Shown here: one piece after another, positions 22,221 through 33,320 of the stretch
Layout: each line of letters opens with the position of its first letter
Position numbering within the stretch: position 1 is the stretch's first letter
Origin: Diospyros lotus
Taxonomy: Eukaryota > Streptophyta > Magnoliopsida > Ericales > Ebenaceae
Direction: 5' to 3'
DNA: 64,000 bases
Assembly: GCF_014633365.1 (NCBI RefSeq)
Contig: NW_026267104.1
Location: 1,178,001-1,242,000, forward strand
Notes under the pieces: generated by a model
What the model was told of the DNA's origin: nothing
The model's input: the letters and a program-made list of their open reading frames with translations, nothing else
Database searches by the model: none
Program-made: the position numbers and the translations under genes

Positions 22221-23744
22221 ATATCGCAAGAAAAAAAAAATCGTTAAAGTGGAAGTTACATAATTCAGTAGTTATAACAAATGAACATCATAATAAAGAA
22301 GTAGAAAATAAACAAAATAATCATATTGCAATCGTGAGAAATGAACAAACATACAACAAAATTAGTTATTCAATTATTCCGGAATATGTATGCCTTTTTT
22401 TGTCTGACCTTTTTTTATTTTCTGACCTTTTTTATACTTTTATTATAGTCTTTCTACTAACGCATATGTGTGTCTTTAACAAAAGATTGTATCCAACATC
22501 TATAGTATTCGTGATTTGTTAAAATGAGGTTAACGTCTACCATTTCTAATACACTATTTTCACTTTGATGCACGAAACACTAAAAATGTGGCATGTCTTA
22601 TTCTGAACTCCCAGTTGCAAGGTAGTTGATTACTTAGTATAAATGATGATTTCTTGATCCGTTTTATTAATTATTTGATTGAAAATGTTTCTTATTCGTT
22701 ATGATTTCAATATTGTGTATGTTATTAAACTATAGGTCAATTATGATAAATTCTTGTGTAATATGCTGAAAAAAATAATTTGTGCAGTGAAAAAAAAAAG
22801 AATGCAAGTAAGAATGTATTTCGAAACGTTAAACACCCACTATAAATTAGTGGACTAAAAAAAATATACAAATAAATATAAGTGAAAGAACATAAAAAAT
22901 GATCAAATACATAAGTATGAATCAGTAAAAAAATAAATAAATAATAAAAGAAAACAAAAAACATGTAGATCAAACAAATTGCCTAAATATAAATCCAGCA
23001 ACAACCAAAATATTTAGAAATAAAAAATCAGCAAACCAAGTTTACCTTACATAAGAAATTATAACAAAAGCCAACAAATAAAATTAAACCTAAGAAATTA
23101 TAACAAAAGCCAACAAATAAAATTCAGTAGCAATTAACAAAACAATCTCAAAAGTTTTTGAGGAATAGGTCATAATAAAAAATAAAAAAAATATTGTAAT
23201 CCGAAACCAATCAGATAAACTTTTTTTAATTATCTTCCTTCTTGACCATCGATCGAATCTTCTTAGTTGCATTAGTCAACAAATCGCCAAAAAGAGCTCT
23301 TTTGGCAAAACACCCTTTATAGTTTTCCAATGTATCTATAATTCACGACCCAACTTCAGCGACGTAGTAACCTCATCATTAGATGAAGAAATCTATAATA
23401 TAATGTCATTAATTAGTACTTACATCATACATATTAGAAACCCCCAAACTTATTTTACAAATATAGATATTAAATTCTAAAAATTGACGAAACACATTTT
23501 TCTCCTCAATTTCGATCTTTTCAATCTTTCAATAAAGATTAAACTCTTTCTATTGAGAAATGTGAGCATAACACGTTAGAACATGTTTTAGTACATAATC
23601 ATTCTTAACACATTGCAAACTTTAAAACTTTAAACACTATACTAACCTGATTTGCTTCTAACATACACGTGCACTTAGAGATCAAATTAGGGTTAATTAC
23701 CAATTTCATCACACTAAAAACTTCACTATGTTTGCAAATAAAGT
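22221..23744. other. Helitron body without genes
   Basis: AT-rich; a short duplication of ttataacaaaagccaacaaa occurs at 23059 and 23099. The open frames here (up to 111 codons) are AT-rich and without domains. Confidence 0.45.
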
Positions 23745-25780
23745 TAAAAAATAAAATTATAACATTTAAGTTATATATAAAATTATAACATTTAAAATTA
23801 TAAAAAATAAATTTAAATTAATTAAGTTATATATAAAATAAAGATAATTTAAATAATCAATTAATTATATAAATGATAATATATAATCAAATTTTCAATG
23901 TTGATTATCCATATATGACTTCACATATTCCTTCTGTTAATCAATTATCACATTCAAGATAGGTCACATTTTTAAGAAAACAACAAAAAAAATAATGTTA
24001 AAAAATAAAATTATAACATTTAGTTATATATAAAATTATATAACATTTAAAATTATAAAAAATAAATTTAAATTAATTAAACTATATATAAAATAAAGAT
24101 AATTTAAATAATTAATTAATTATTAATTATATTAATGATAATAATCAAAATTTCAAAATTGATTATCCATACATGACTTCAGATATTCCTCCTGACAATC
24201 AATTATCACATTCAAAATATGTCAAATTTTTAAAAAATCAACAAAAAAAAGTTAACAAATAAAATTATACATTTAAGTTATATATAAAATTATAAAAAAA
24301 TAATTTTAAATTAATTAAATTATATATATAATAAAAATAATTTAAATAATCAATTAATTATATAAATTATATATAATCAAAATTTTAAAATTGATTATCT
24401 ATACATGATTTCACATCTTCTTCCTGATAATTAATTACCACATTCAAGATAAGTCAATTTTTAGAAAGTAACAAAAAAAATTAAAAATAACTATTAACTA
24501 AAAAACTTAGGCTGTGTTTTCTTTGTTGTTTTCAAGTCATTTTTTATTTTCAATTTTCTAAAATAATGAAAATACGTTCTTTTTACTGTTTTTAAAAATG
24601 CATTTTTGAAAAAAAAATGTAAAGAAAACTTAAAACAACAAAAAGTTGTTTTGAGTTCATCCAAAATAAACTCTAAACTCAAAACACATTTATTTATTTA
24701 TATTTTATTATTATAATGAGAAAAAATATTACAAAATTCATTAACTTTAAAATGTATATATATTTTTTAATAATATATTAATATTAAATATTTATAATTT
24801 ACTGAATAGTCAAATTTATTGAATAAAATATTATTAAAAAATTATTTTCAAAATTTTAAATAGAACGCATTTTTTAATTTTCGATTTTGAGAAATAATTT
24901 TTTAAAATGACAAAGAGAACGAGTTTTTAATTTTTTAAAAACAGACTATCAAAACAAAAAACTAAAAATTGAAAAGTAAAGAGAACGTAGCCTTAATGTT
25001 AAGACGACTTCTAAAAAATTAAGCTGCTACACAAAATCTGTTCACATTGACATGACTTTACATATTGATTATCTATACATGAGTCAAATTTTTAAGAAAA
25101 CAACAAAAAAAAAAGTTAAAAATAAAATTATAATATTTAAATTGTATATAAAATTATAACATTTAAAATTATAAAAAAATACATTTAAAATAATTTAAAC
25201 TATATATATAAAAAATAAAGATAATTTAAATAATCAATTAATTATATAAAAGATAATAATCAAAATTTTAAAATTAATTATTCATATGTGACTTCACATA
25301 TTCCTCCTACCAATAATAAAAATATAAAACATAATAAATTTTTCAAAAGAAATATGAAAACATATGATAAATATAAATAGCCTATACAAAATATTTTTTA
25401 TTTAAAATTATAAAAAATAAATTTAAATTAATTAAACTATATATATAGAAAATAAAGATAATTTAAATAATTAATTAATTATATAAATGATAATAATCAA
25501 ATTTTTAAAATTAATTATCCATATATGACTTTACATATTTCTCCTGTTGATAATAAAAATATAAATATAATAAATTTTTTAAAAAAAATATGAGAACATA
25601 TGATAAATATAAATAATCTATACAAAATATTAATTTTGTCAAAATAATTTAAACGACTTATTTAAAAAAATAAATTTGAATTAAATAACTGACATATATA
25701 AAATAAAGATAATTTAAATAATTAATTAATTATATAAATTATAATAATCAAAATTTCAAAATTGATTATCTATACATGGG
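23745..25780. repeat. tandem array with a unit of about 240-260 bp inside the Helitron
   Basis: The unit contains aaataaaattataacattt, then aaataaatttaaattaatta, aaataaagataatttaaata and gattatccatatatgacttc followed by acatattcctcct. These landmarks repeat in order at about 23750, 24000, 24255, 25115, 25390 and 25650, with the last copies shortened. A MITE at 24510-24992 interrupts the array. Confidence 0.8.
24510..24992. mobile_element. complete Harbinger-type MITE, 483 bp
   Basis: The left end is GGCTGTGTTTTCTTTG and the right end AAAGAGAACGTAGCC, flanked by tta on both sides (24507-24509 and 24993-24995). Its body matches the MITE arms at 10449-10866 and 14234-14329 and the 3' arms of both transposase-bearing Harbinger elements. 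Confidence 0.9.
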
Positions 25781-25811
25781 TGATTATTGATCGGTTGACT
25801 AAATTATATGA

Positions 25812-26798
25812 GTGATTATCGATCGGTTGACTAAATTAGCGCACTTCCTACCTGTCAAGAAGACCTATCCTATTCATCGACTGGCCAAGTTATACATTGA
25901 TGAGGTGGTGAGACTGCACGGAGTACCAGCCAGCATTGTGTCAGACAGGGATCCTCGGTTTATCTCACGATTTTGGGAGGCGTTACAGAGTGCTATGGAG
26001 ACCCAGTTGACTTTCAATACAGCTTTCCACCCTCAGACTGACGGGCAGTCGGAGCGGACCATACGAACTTTGGAGGACATGCTCCATGCCTGTGTACTGG
26101 ATTTCTATGGGAGCTGGGATGATCATTTGTCGCTAGTGGAGTTTGCCTACAATAATAGCTTTTAGGCCAGTATTGGGCTGGCACCATTTGAAGCGTTGTA
26201 CGGGCGATCATGTAGATCACCGCTTTGCTGGACCGAGATTGGGGAGCGAGCATTGCTTGGACCGGAGTTGGTAGAGCAGACGTCAAAGAAGATCCAGTTG
26301 ATTCGGGCTAGGATGAAGGCAGCTCAGGACCGTCAGAAGAGTTACGCAGATAAACGACGTCGGGATTTGGAGTTTGATGTGGGTGATCATGTTTTCCTTC
26401 GAGTCATGCCGATGAGGGGTGTTCGACGCTTTGGAGTATCTGGCAAGTTGAGTCCTCACTATGTGGGACCGTTTGAAATATTTGAACGAGTTGGACCGTC
26501 GGCTTACCGGTTAGCTTTACCCCCTCAGTTAGCCCACGTACATGATGTCTTTCATGTTTCTATGCTTCGCAAGTACGTGGAAGATCCCGGGCATGTTATT
26601 GATTATCATCCGCTCGTGGTGCAAGAGGACGCGTCATACACCGAGTTACCTGCAAGCATTGTGGATCAAAAAGAGAAAGTGTTCCGTAACCGTACGATTC
26701 CCTATGTGAAGGTCCAGTGGCAGCGGCATACCCTTGAGGAGGCTACTTGGGAGCTAGAGGAGGACATGAGGCGACTTCATCCTCAATTATTTGCTTAG
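25812..26798 (+). pseudogene. Ty3/gypsy integrase and C-terminal chromodomain-like region, broken
   Basis: The frame opens with IIDRLTKLAHFLPV and keeps the second and third catalytic residues of the DDE triad (IVSDRDPRF and HPQTDGQSERTIR). A TAG at 26163 interrupts AYNNSF/ASIGLAPFEALYGRSC, where related elements have Gln. Downstream the frame has the GDHVFLRV and KLSPHYVGPFEI motif block, HVFHVSMLRKY and a C-terminal segment (IPYVKVQW, EEATWELEEDM) like the chromodomain-type tail of chromoviruses. The element is probably of the chromovirus group; the lineage is inferred, not proven. The first catalytic Asp is lost with the truncation. Confidence 0.88.
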
Positions 26799-26830
26799 CC
26801 AGGTATGAATTTCGAGGGCGAAATTCTTTT

Positions 26831-26846
26831 AAGAGGGGGGAGGATT
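26831..26846 (+). other. gypsy polypurine tract
   Basis: AAGAGGGGGGAGGATT lies directly before the LTR start at 26847, and fixes the direction of the element. Confidence 0.8.
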
Positions 26847-29176
26847 TGTAATGCCCCGTAAATGACAATTAATTTAATTTTGGGGTAATTTGATTTAAAA
26901 GAAATATCAAAATAATTTGCTGTGATTAAATAAAATTAAATTGGGTGATTTTAAGGAAATAACAAATTAAGGTAATTGATTAATTATTTTAGGAATTTTT
27001 GGAATTAGAAAAAAAATTAAAATAAATCAAGTTGTGTGATTTTTAGAAGTTGTGGGCGTTACTGTAATTATTATAGGGGGTGAGAGTGTAATTAATGGAA
27101 GTTTGGGGGTGCTGGCGCGAGTTACGAAAAGGCCAAAAATCACCTTAAATATAACATATCTCATACATAGGTTGAAGGCGAGTGTGGGCGCGAGCGGTCG
27201 CGTGCTAGGGCGACCAAGCTGCGGACGCGGGATCGAATCCGCGGGCAAGCACACGAGGCTAAGGGAATTTGGCTGATTTTAATTAGCCTTGGACGTTGAA
27301 ACGATGTCGTTTTGATTGAGGCGGTGGCCTCCCCCAGCGGCCACTCCAGCGCTGCCACATGGCGCCCCCTTGCTCATTTTGGCCGAAATTAAAGCCTAAA
27401 TCGGGGTTTTTTTCTTGTAGAATCAGCAACAAAAAATTACAGAAAATGGCAACGAGCATGTGACGTGAAATTGAGAGATTTTGGGCTTCAAATTAGGATT
27501 AAATCAAGTTTAATCAACGATTTAATTATCCAGGTATGTAAACAAGCTAGTAATTAATATTCTCTACGGTTGAAATTTTGTTTAGGATCCAATTTTATTA
27601 ATTTTGGCGAATAATTGGGATATTGCAGTTTGTATAATTTTGACCGCATTTGGTCAAAACAAGCCCAAGGCTATCTTCGGAAAGGCAAGTTCTTTATACC
27701 CTTATTGTCAATTCTTTCAATGCCAATTTATTTTACCTCCCTTCGTTGGTTTCGGCTGTTAATAAATTATGGAATTTTAAACGATTTGTTTTAAAATTTA
27801 ATTTATTAAACCGGTCTCGAGGGTTTTATTCGTTGGTTGCCTACGGGGGTTTGTACCACCCCCAAGCCTGTGGGAATGATGTTGTACTCACCCGGGGCTA
27901 GGTTCTTAGCTGTTTGGGTATTATTATAGCTTTTGGTTGTTTATAGGCTAGAGCGGTTGGACAGTGGGGGCAAGGATTAGCTGTTTGGTGACGGTGTGAT
28001 TGTTGTATGGTCTATCTTAGGCCATCGGCTGATCTTTCCTGGTCACTGACCGCTAACCGGTGCCAAGCACTGCTGACTAGCTCTACTGTTATGTGATTAT
28101 AGCATGCTTGGTTATGTTTTATTCTTGTTGCATGGTTTGGTATGCACATGGGTACGGGCTGCATGTTGGGTTTATCATGATTTGGTTATGCTTGGTCACG
28201 GACATTCTAGTTTGGTTATGCTGCATCCAGCATGGGCATATGTATCGCGTGTGATTTACTATATGGGCAGAGCATGGCCTGATGCTTGGATGTATGGGCG
28301 TCTTGTATCACGTTGATGCTCATTACGCCATTGCATTTTATATGCATTGTATGGTTACTGGTAGCTAGTATTTAGTTCTCGGACGGGAGTACCGTTCCAA
28401 GGGAGCCTATGGCTCGGGTGTCGGGAATACCGACATAGTTCTCGGATGGGAGTACCGTTCTGAAGGAGCCTGCGGCTCGGGTGTCGGGAGTACCGACATA
28501 GACACGGGTGATGAGAGTACCGACCCGGGATAGTGCACACAGGTTTATCGGAGATCTATGTTGCCTTTTAGGGCAACGGCAGGTTGGTATGGGACTTGGG
28601 TGCCAAGTGTTTTATGTGGGCCCCAAGAACCGGTACGTGTTTTTATTATGTGGCACTGTTGTGTTGTTACGTCATATGGCTTGTATGTACATGTGGGTTT
28701 ATATTTGGAGTGATCCCCTATTCTATTTCATTTACAGCCTTCCTTTTCATATAAACTTGCTGAGTCTTGCGACTCACCTTGCTTTCCATCGTTCCAGGTA
28801 AGGGTAAAGCAAAAGTCGAGGGCGAGGACCGCGCCATCTAGCAGTCGGCCGTGTCGGTAGGGTGTACAGTTAGCTACCCCTGTCTTCTCTAAGATTTTGT
28901 TAGGAGTTCTGACTCTCATTTTTTACTGTGCCCGGTTGTTCCTTGTATCTTTTATTTGTTGGCACAGGTGTCTGTATATTTTTATATACTCCTTGACTAC
29001 TGTTCCAGTAGGATACTTATGGGCGTGCATGTATATTGTTTTGTTTCCGCTGTTGTATTTTTCGTATGTATGCATGCCAGGATATTTTTGTCTTGTGTTT
29101 ATTTCTCTTTCCTCTATGTAAGCGCTTTCGTTCGGATAGACCGGGCGGTTGGGATATCCAGGCGGGGGTGCTTACA
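26847..29176 (+). repeat. 3' LTR of the truncated gypsy element
   Basis: 2330 bp, starting TGTAATGCCCC and ending GGGGGTGCTTACA. It shares many blocks in order with the solo LTRs at 10867-14228 and 34574-36957 (reverse). A tRNA-like phrase lies at about 27197-27245. The short open frames inside it (up to 97 codons) are not genes. Confidence 0.9.
28373..28523 (+). repeat. 63-bp tandem repeat in the LTR
   Basis: Two full copies (28373-28435 and 28436-28498) contain tagttctcgga(c/t)gggagt, gcggctcgggtgtcggga-like text and taccgaca. A partial third follows. The other two LTRs of the family have fewer copies, so the number varies. Confidence 0.85.
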
Positions 29177-30367
29177 CTCCCTATTTAAAAAAATCTCATT
29201 TTTTTGTAATTTATTTTAATTAAAATTTTATATAATATTTAAGAATTAATAATATGGATTAGATATTGTCTCTTCATATATCATGTTTACACATTCTCCA
29301 ATCACTTTTCAGCTAAAAAAAATTATGTACATGTTCCAAGAACTATACGTTTTTCATAAATGTAGACTTAATTAATGATCTATAAAAATTCTATTTCGAG
29401 TAAGAAAAAAATAAACAAAACATAATAAAATATCAAAATAGAAACTGAAAATGGGCCGGAAAAAAATTTGGTTGCTGTTTTATTATAATATATATATATA
29501 TATAGATATAGATGATAAGCACTAAAATAAAGGTTTTTTTTACCAAAATATTCATATTATCAAATTCATTCAAAATTGTATATTAATAACAACAATAAAT
29601 TTATGATTAAAATAGTGCTTTATGATTAATGTGAATTGTCAAAAATAAAAATTAAAAATATTGTTTTATTTTCTAAATTCATGTTCAAAAATAGATTATA
29701 AAAAGATTCAGCAAGTAGAAATAATTATTGGTAGAATTACAATAATTCCATATAGATAATTAAAAATTATCAAAACATGCTTTCATAATAGATAAAGAAT
29801 ATAAAATTAAAGAAAATAATTTAAAAAATTGATAAAATGAATTTGTATTAGATAATAAAATATATATAGAGAGAGAAATTTAAATTTTAAAAATGGATGA
29901 AAGAAATAATTTCATTTAAATTTTAAAAATTGTCAAAATATATAGTAATTTAAAAATATATTAAATAACATTAATTATAAGATTTAAATAAATAAGTTCT
30001 TTTAAAACCAATCTTATTGTAAAAATAAGACTTAATAAATTTAAAATTTTAAAATATATTAAATGACATTAATTATCCTACAATAGATATATAAATAATT
30101 TAGGATTATTTGTAAAAAGTAAGATAAAAAGTCACTTGAGAGTTTTTCGGGAAAAAATTAGATGAGTTTAACAAACGTGTTGGAAAGAACAAATATCTAA
30201 AATATTTCTCATATTTGAGCTTTTTCACCTCATATCTTGGTTAACAAATACTGCCTTAGTAGGTAATGACAAATCTCTACTACATGTTGCACAATATAGA
30301 ACTTTATTCGCTATGAGAACTTTTTAAATAGGTTATTCATTGAATATTCATGAGAGAATATAATATT

Positions 30368-30739
30368 GGATCAATTATATGAAACCCCCTACACTTAAGG
30401 TCATGTACAACTTACCCCCTGTACTTTCGATTGTATCAAAAAAAACCCCAACACTTTCAAAATGTTGCAATCAATCATAATTTGTTATTGTTTTACATAA
30501 TTTTATGCAATTTATTGGTTGATTAATGCAAAATTTTATATTTTTTGATATATTGAAATTATATATATATAATTATGTATTTTGTATGTAGATTATTGTA
30601 TAAAATTATGTAAAATAACAACAAATTATAACTGATTGCAACATTTTGAAAGTGCAAGGGGTTTTTTTGATGCAATCAAAAGTATAGGGGGATAAGTTGC
30701 ACATGATCCTAACTGTAAAAAGTTTCATATAATTTACCC
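30368..30739. mobile_element. MULE-type foldback MITE, 372 bp
   Basis: It is flanked by a perfect 9-bp duplication, tataatatt (30359-30367 and 30740-30748), as in Mutator-like elements. Ends are GGATCAATTATATGAAAC and the complement of GGGTAAATTATATGAAAC. The arms pair over about 150 bases each (for example ctttcaaaatgttgcaatca on both), around a short centre. It is non-coding and lies within the Harbinger transposase remnant. Confidence 0.92.
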
Positions 30740-31460
30740 TATAATATTTGATGATATGACAAAGTCAAGTCAAGATCAGGAAGCCATGCATTTTGATGCT
30801 AGTCAAACAACTCAAATGGAACAAGTTAATGATCAAATTACTACTCAAATATAGAACAAGTATCGAAGGACTTGTACATGAATCTATAATCTTATTTTAT
30901 TATTTTAATTTTTGAACTATGTTTATTTCTAATATCTGTATTGAAATTTGTAATTATATCTCACTTGTTATTAAACTCTTTGATGCAATCTTATCATTTA
31001 CAATCACATTATGTAATAATTAGTTCACGTTTTTAATTTTTATTTTTATGCTTCTTATTTTTTTGCCAAGTCAATTTATTTATTTATTTGTATTTTATTC
31101 TTATAATGGAAAAAAAATGTTACAGATTCACCAAGTTTAAAATGTACATATTTCTTAATAATATATTAATATTAAATAGTACTAATTTACTAAATAATTA
31201 AATATATTAAATAAAATATTATAAAAAAATTATTCTCAAAATTTTGGAACATATTTTCAAAATTTTTATTTTGAGAAATAATTTTTTAAAGTAATAAATC
31301 GCATTCTTTTTTAGTTTTATAAAATGAATTATTAAAATAAAAAATAAAAAATAAATTTAAAACTTAAAACTAAAAATTTAAAACGAAAAGAAAACGGCCC
31401 GACCCTAAACAACTTAAAAAATCCTTTCAAAATGGGTGGAAAGCCGAACACCCTCATAAT

Positions 31461-31682
31461 GAGCCGTGATCGCGTCCAACTTCCCGAACCAGACAAGAAG
31501 GCCAGTCCTGCCTTCAGGTAGGCAAGAAATTATATACATCATTAATGGTGGGTGGGGTATCTTTGGCAGCCTTATTGAGGAAGCTCTATCAGTACGATGA
31601 CCAATGCTTTATCACACACACACATATATATATACACTGTCATGACTCATGACGGAAGCTGAATCCGAACGAGCTCCCCACC
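31461..31682 (+). promoter_or_regulatory. promoter and leader of the P450 gene
   Basis: Two TATA-like words are present: ttatatacat (about 31530) and tatatatatata (about 31624). The first is conserved in both promoter relics at 2.6 and 2.8 kb and is therefore the better candidate. The start codon at 31683 is preceded by ccacc, a favourable context. Confidence 0.55.
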
Positions 31683-33320
31683 ATGTCTCCCGCCGACTTC
31701 ACCATTCCGTTTCTCCTCCTCGAAGCCTTCTGGTGTTTCCTCCAAATCCGGGCCATCTCTCGCCGGAAAACCCACCGCCGATCACCACCGGGTCCCCCGG
31801 CTTTACCCATCATCGGAAACCTCCACAAACTGGGCAGGCTCCCCCACCGCAGCCTCCAAGCTCTGGCCCGGAAATACGGCCCCATCATGTCCATCAAACT
31901 GGGCTCGGTCCCCGTCGTTGTCGTCTCCTCCCCGCCGGCTGCCGAGCTCTTCCTCCGGACCCACGACGACGTTTTTGCCAGCAGGCCCAAGACCCAGGCC
32001 GCCGAGTACCTGTCCTACGGCACCAAGGGCATGGCGTTCACGGAATATGGGCCGTATTGGCGCAGCGTCAGGAAGCTGTGCACGTCGGAGCTACTGAACG
32101 TTGCGAAGGTGGAGTCGTATGCTGGGATGAGGAGGGAGGAGGTGGGGGCGATGGTGCGGTCGCTGAAGGCGGCTGCAGCGGGGGAGGCGGTGGATGTGAA
32201 CCGGAAGGTGGAGGAGCTGGTGGAGGACATGACTTGCATGATGGTGTTTGGGCGGAAGGGTGACGAGAGGTTTGATTTGAAGGGCTTTATTCGGGAGGTT
32301 ATCGCCTTGGTCGGAGCTTTCAACGTCGCAGACTTTGTGCCGCTGCTTTCGCCGCTCGATCTTCAGGTAATCCATTCCAGAAGTATTGATTTAAGAATCC
32401 GAAATAATATAAATAAAAATATTTTAATAAAATACTAGGAATTATGAATAATGGAATCCTCTCGCCCTTCGGTTCCCCAGGGGTTGACTCGACGCTTGAA
32501 GAAAGCCAGCAAGGTCGGTGACAAGATCTTGGAGAGGATCATGGATGGGCATGAGCAAGATGCTACTGCAAACCAAAGGCAACACAGAAATTTGATCGAT
32601 GTACTGCTCTCGCTAGCCAAAAAATCCTCGACCAAAACTGGCGAGTGCTCATTTTCCATCGATCGAACGAACGCCAAAGCGATTGCCCTGGACATGATTG
32701 TCGGATCTTTCGACACCTCCTCCACTGCAATTTCCTGGATCATGTCGGAGCTCCTGAGACATCCGAGAGCGATGAAGAAGCTCCAGGAAGAACTAGATCG
32801 TGTCGTAGGGCGAGATCGAGTGGTGGAAGAGATGGACCTGGCAAATCTAGAATACCTAGAAATGGTGATCAAGGAAAGTCTCAGGCTCCATCCAGTTGCT
32901 CCGTTGCTGGTTCCTAGAGAATCCATGAAGGACATCAACTTCGTTCTCGGCGAGGATCGCTATTTCATTCCGAAGAAATCACGAATTATCGTGAACTGTT
33001 GGGCACTGGGGCGAGATCCGGAGGCGTGGTCGGAGAACGCAGAGGAGTTCTTGCCGGAGAGATTTGTGGATCGCGAGGTGAACCTCCTAGGGCACCATTT
33101 TGAGCTGTTGCCATTCGGATCGGGTCGTCGGATCTGTCCCGAAATACACTTGGGGCTAACGAACATTAGGCTGGTGGTAGCCCAGCTGGCTCATTACTTT
33201 GATTGGGAGCTTCCAAACGGGATTTTTCCAACTGACTTGGACATGAGTGAGAGGTTCGGCTTGTCGGTTTCCAAGGCCGAGCACTTGCTCGCAACTCCAA
33301 CTTATCGCCTGCGCACTTGA
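31683..33320 (+). CDS. CYP736A: CYP736A-like cytochrome P450 (two exons)
   Basis: Exon 1 is 31683-32366 and exon 2 is 32481-33320, joined in phase 0 across a 114-bp GT-AG intron; the product has 507 residues, the usual size. The order of motifs is that of a plant A-type, ER-anchored monooxygenase: a hydrophobic N-terminus, the Pro hinge (SPPGPPALPIIGNLHKLG), helix C WRSVRK, the oxygen-binding helix I segment GSFDTSS (from residue 303), ESLR (Glu360 and Arg363 of ExxR), PERF, and the heme loop PFGSGRRICPE with Cys447. The sequence is most like the CYP736A family as I remember it, especially ASKV, RKLCT and PLDLQGLTRRLKKASK. Members of that family act on varied secondary metabolites; the substrate here is unknown. 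The last residue of FxxGxRxCxG is Glu449 (codon GAA) instead of Gly, so activity may be reduced or lost. Two relics of its promoter lie at 2.6-2.8 kb. Confidence 0.93.

Larger units (their letters stand above)
25795..29176 (+). mobile_element. 5'-truncated Ty3/gypsy element (pol end plus 3' LTR)
   Basis: What remains is the integrase end of pol (25812-26798), a purine tract (26831-26846) and one complete LTR (26847-29176). The 5' LTR, gag, protease, reverse transcriptase and RNase H are missing. The cut lies within the start of the integrase core. At the junction, a phrase of about 27 bases (gtgattatcgatcggttgac and flanks) is present twice, at about 25779 and 25812, separated by a few bases. 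This suggests repair of a break rather than insertion of an already short element. Confidence 0.85.
22194..29512 (-). mobile_element. non-autonomous Helitron
   Basis: On the minus strand it begins TCTATATCTATATA (29512) and ends with a hairpin, CCGTGC-atc-GCACGG, then GGTGATGCACTAG (22194). The host base on the CTAG side reads t (minus strand) and on the TC side reads a, so it lies between A and T. The host Tourist-like element reads through when it is removed: gcata|tgataag, compared with acatatgataag in the second copy at about 33870. No Rep/helicase sequence is seen. It contains a tandem array (23745-25780), a MITE and a gypsy fragment. Without the two later insertions it is about 3.4-3.5 kb. 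Confidence 0.75.
22015..30255. mobile_element. Tourist-like (PIF/Harbinger-type) non-autonomous element, split by a Helitron
   Basis: The left end is GGTAACATTTGTTAA and the right end is the complement of GGCAGTATTTGTTAACC. Both ends are flanked by tta (22012-22014 and 30256-30258), and the host transposase sequence continues across. The two outer parts (22015-22193 and 29513-30255, about 0.9 kb together) match the element at about 33700-37169. No coding sequence of its own is seen. Confidence 0.8.
16021..30890 (+). pseudogene. PIF/Harbinger transposase remnant in four pieces
   Basis: Piece 1 (16021-16103) encodes DQFYLVYYGYQNIPRF and IPYQGQRYHL. Piece 2 (21852-22014) encodes RDYVGQGRSRGKKELFNYKH, NIIERCIRLLKARF and NYSL. 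Piece 3 (30259-30358) matches the DNA at 7629-7720, including gacaaatctct and gttgcacaata. Piece 4 (30749-30890) matches 7735-7875. Together they line up without gaps with the C-terminal half of the transposase at 6560-7868, which shows that the intervening DNA arrived later. Frameshifts and stops are present; no product is expected. Confidence 0.85.
15006..31405 (+). mobile_element. PIF/Harbinger element carrying a nest of later insertions
   Basis: The left terminus is GGGCTCGTTCTCTTTG (15006) with inward sequence like the MITE at 24510. The right terminus is at about 31405 (GAAAACGGCCCGACCC), preceded by an arm (30890-31400) shared with 7869-8334. Between them the transposase coding sequence is found in four pieces separated by other elements: 16104-21851, 22015-30255 and 30368-30739. 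Removing these leaves about 2 kb. The N-terminal half of the transposase is absent, and the 5' part (15020-16020) has no recognised coding content. The 3-bp target duplication is not clear at the right end, so the exact right border is uncertain by a few bases. Confidence 0.75.

Noticed and set aside
31649..32375. Open frames overlapping P450 exon 1 in other frames and on the minus strand
   Set aside because: Shadows of the GC-rich P450 exon; they lack P450 motifs.
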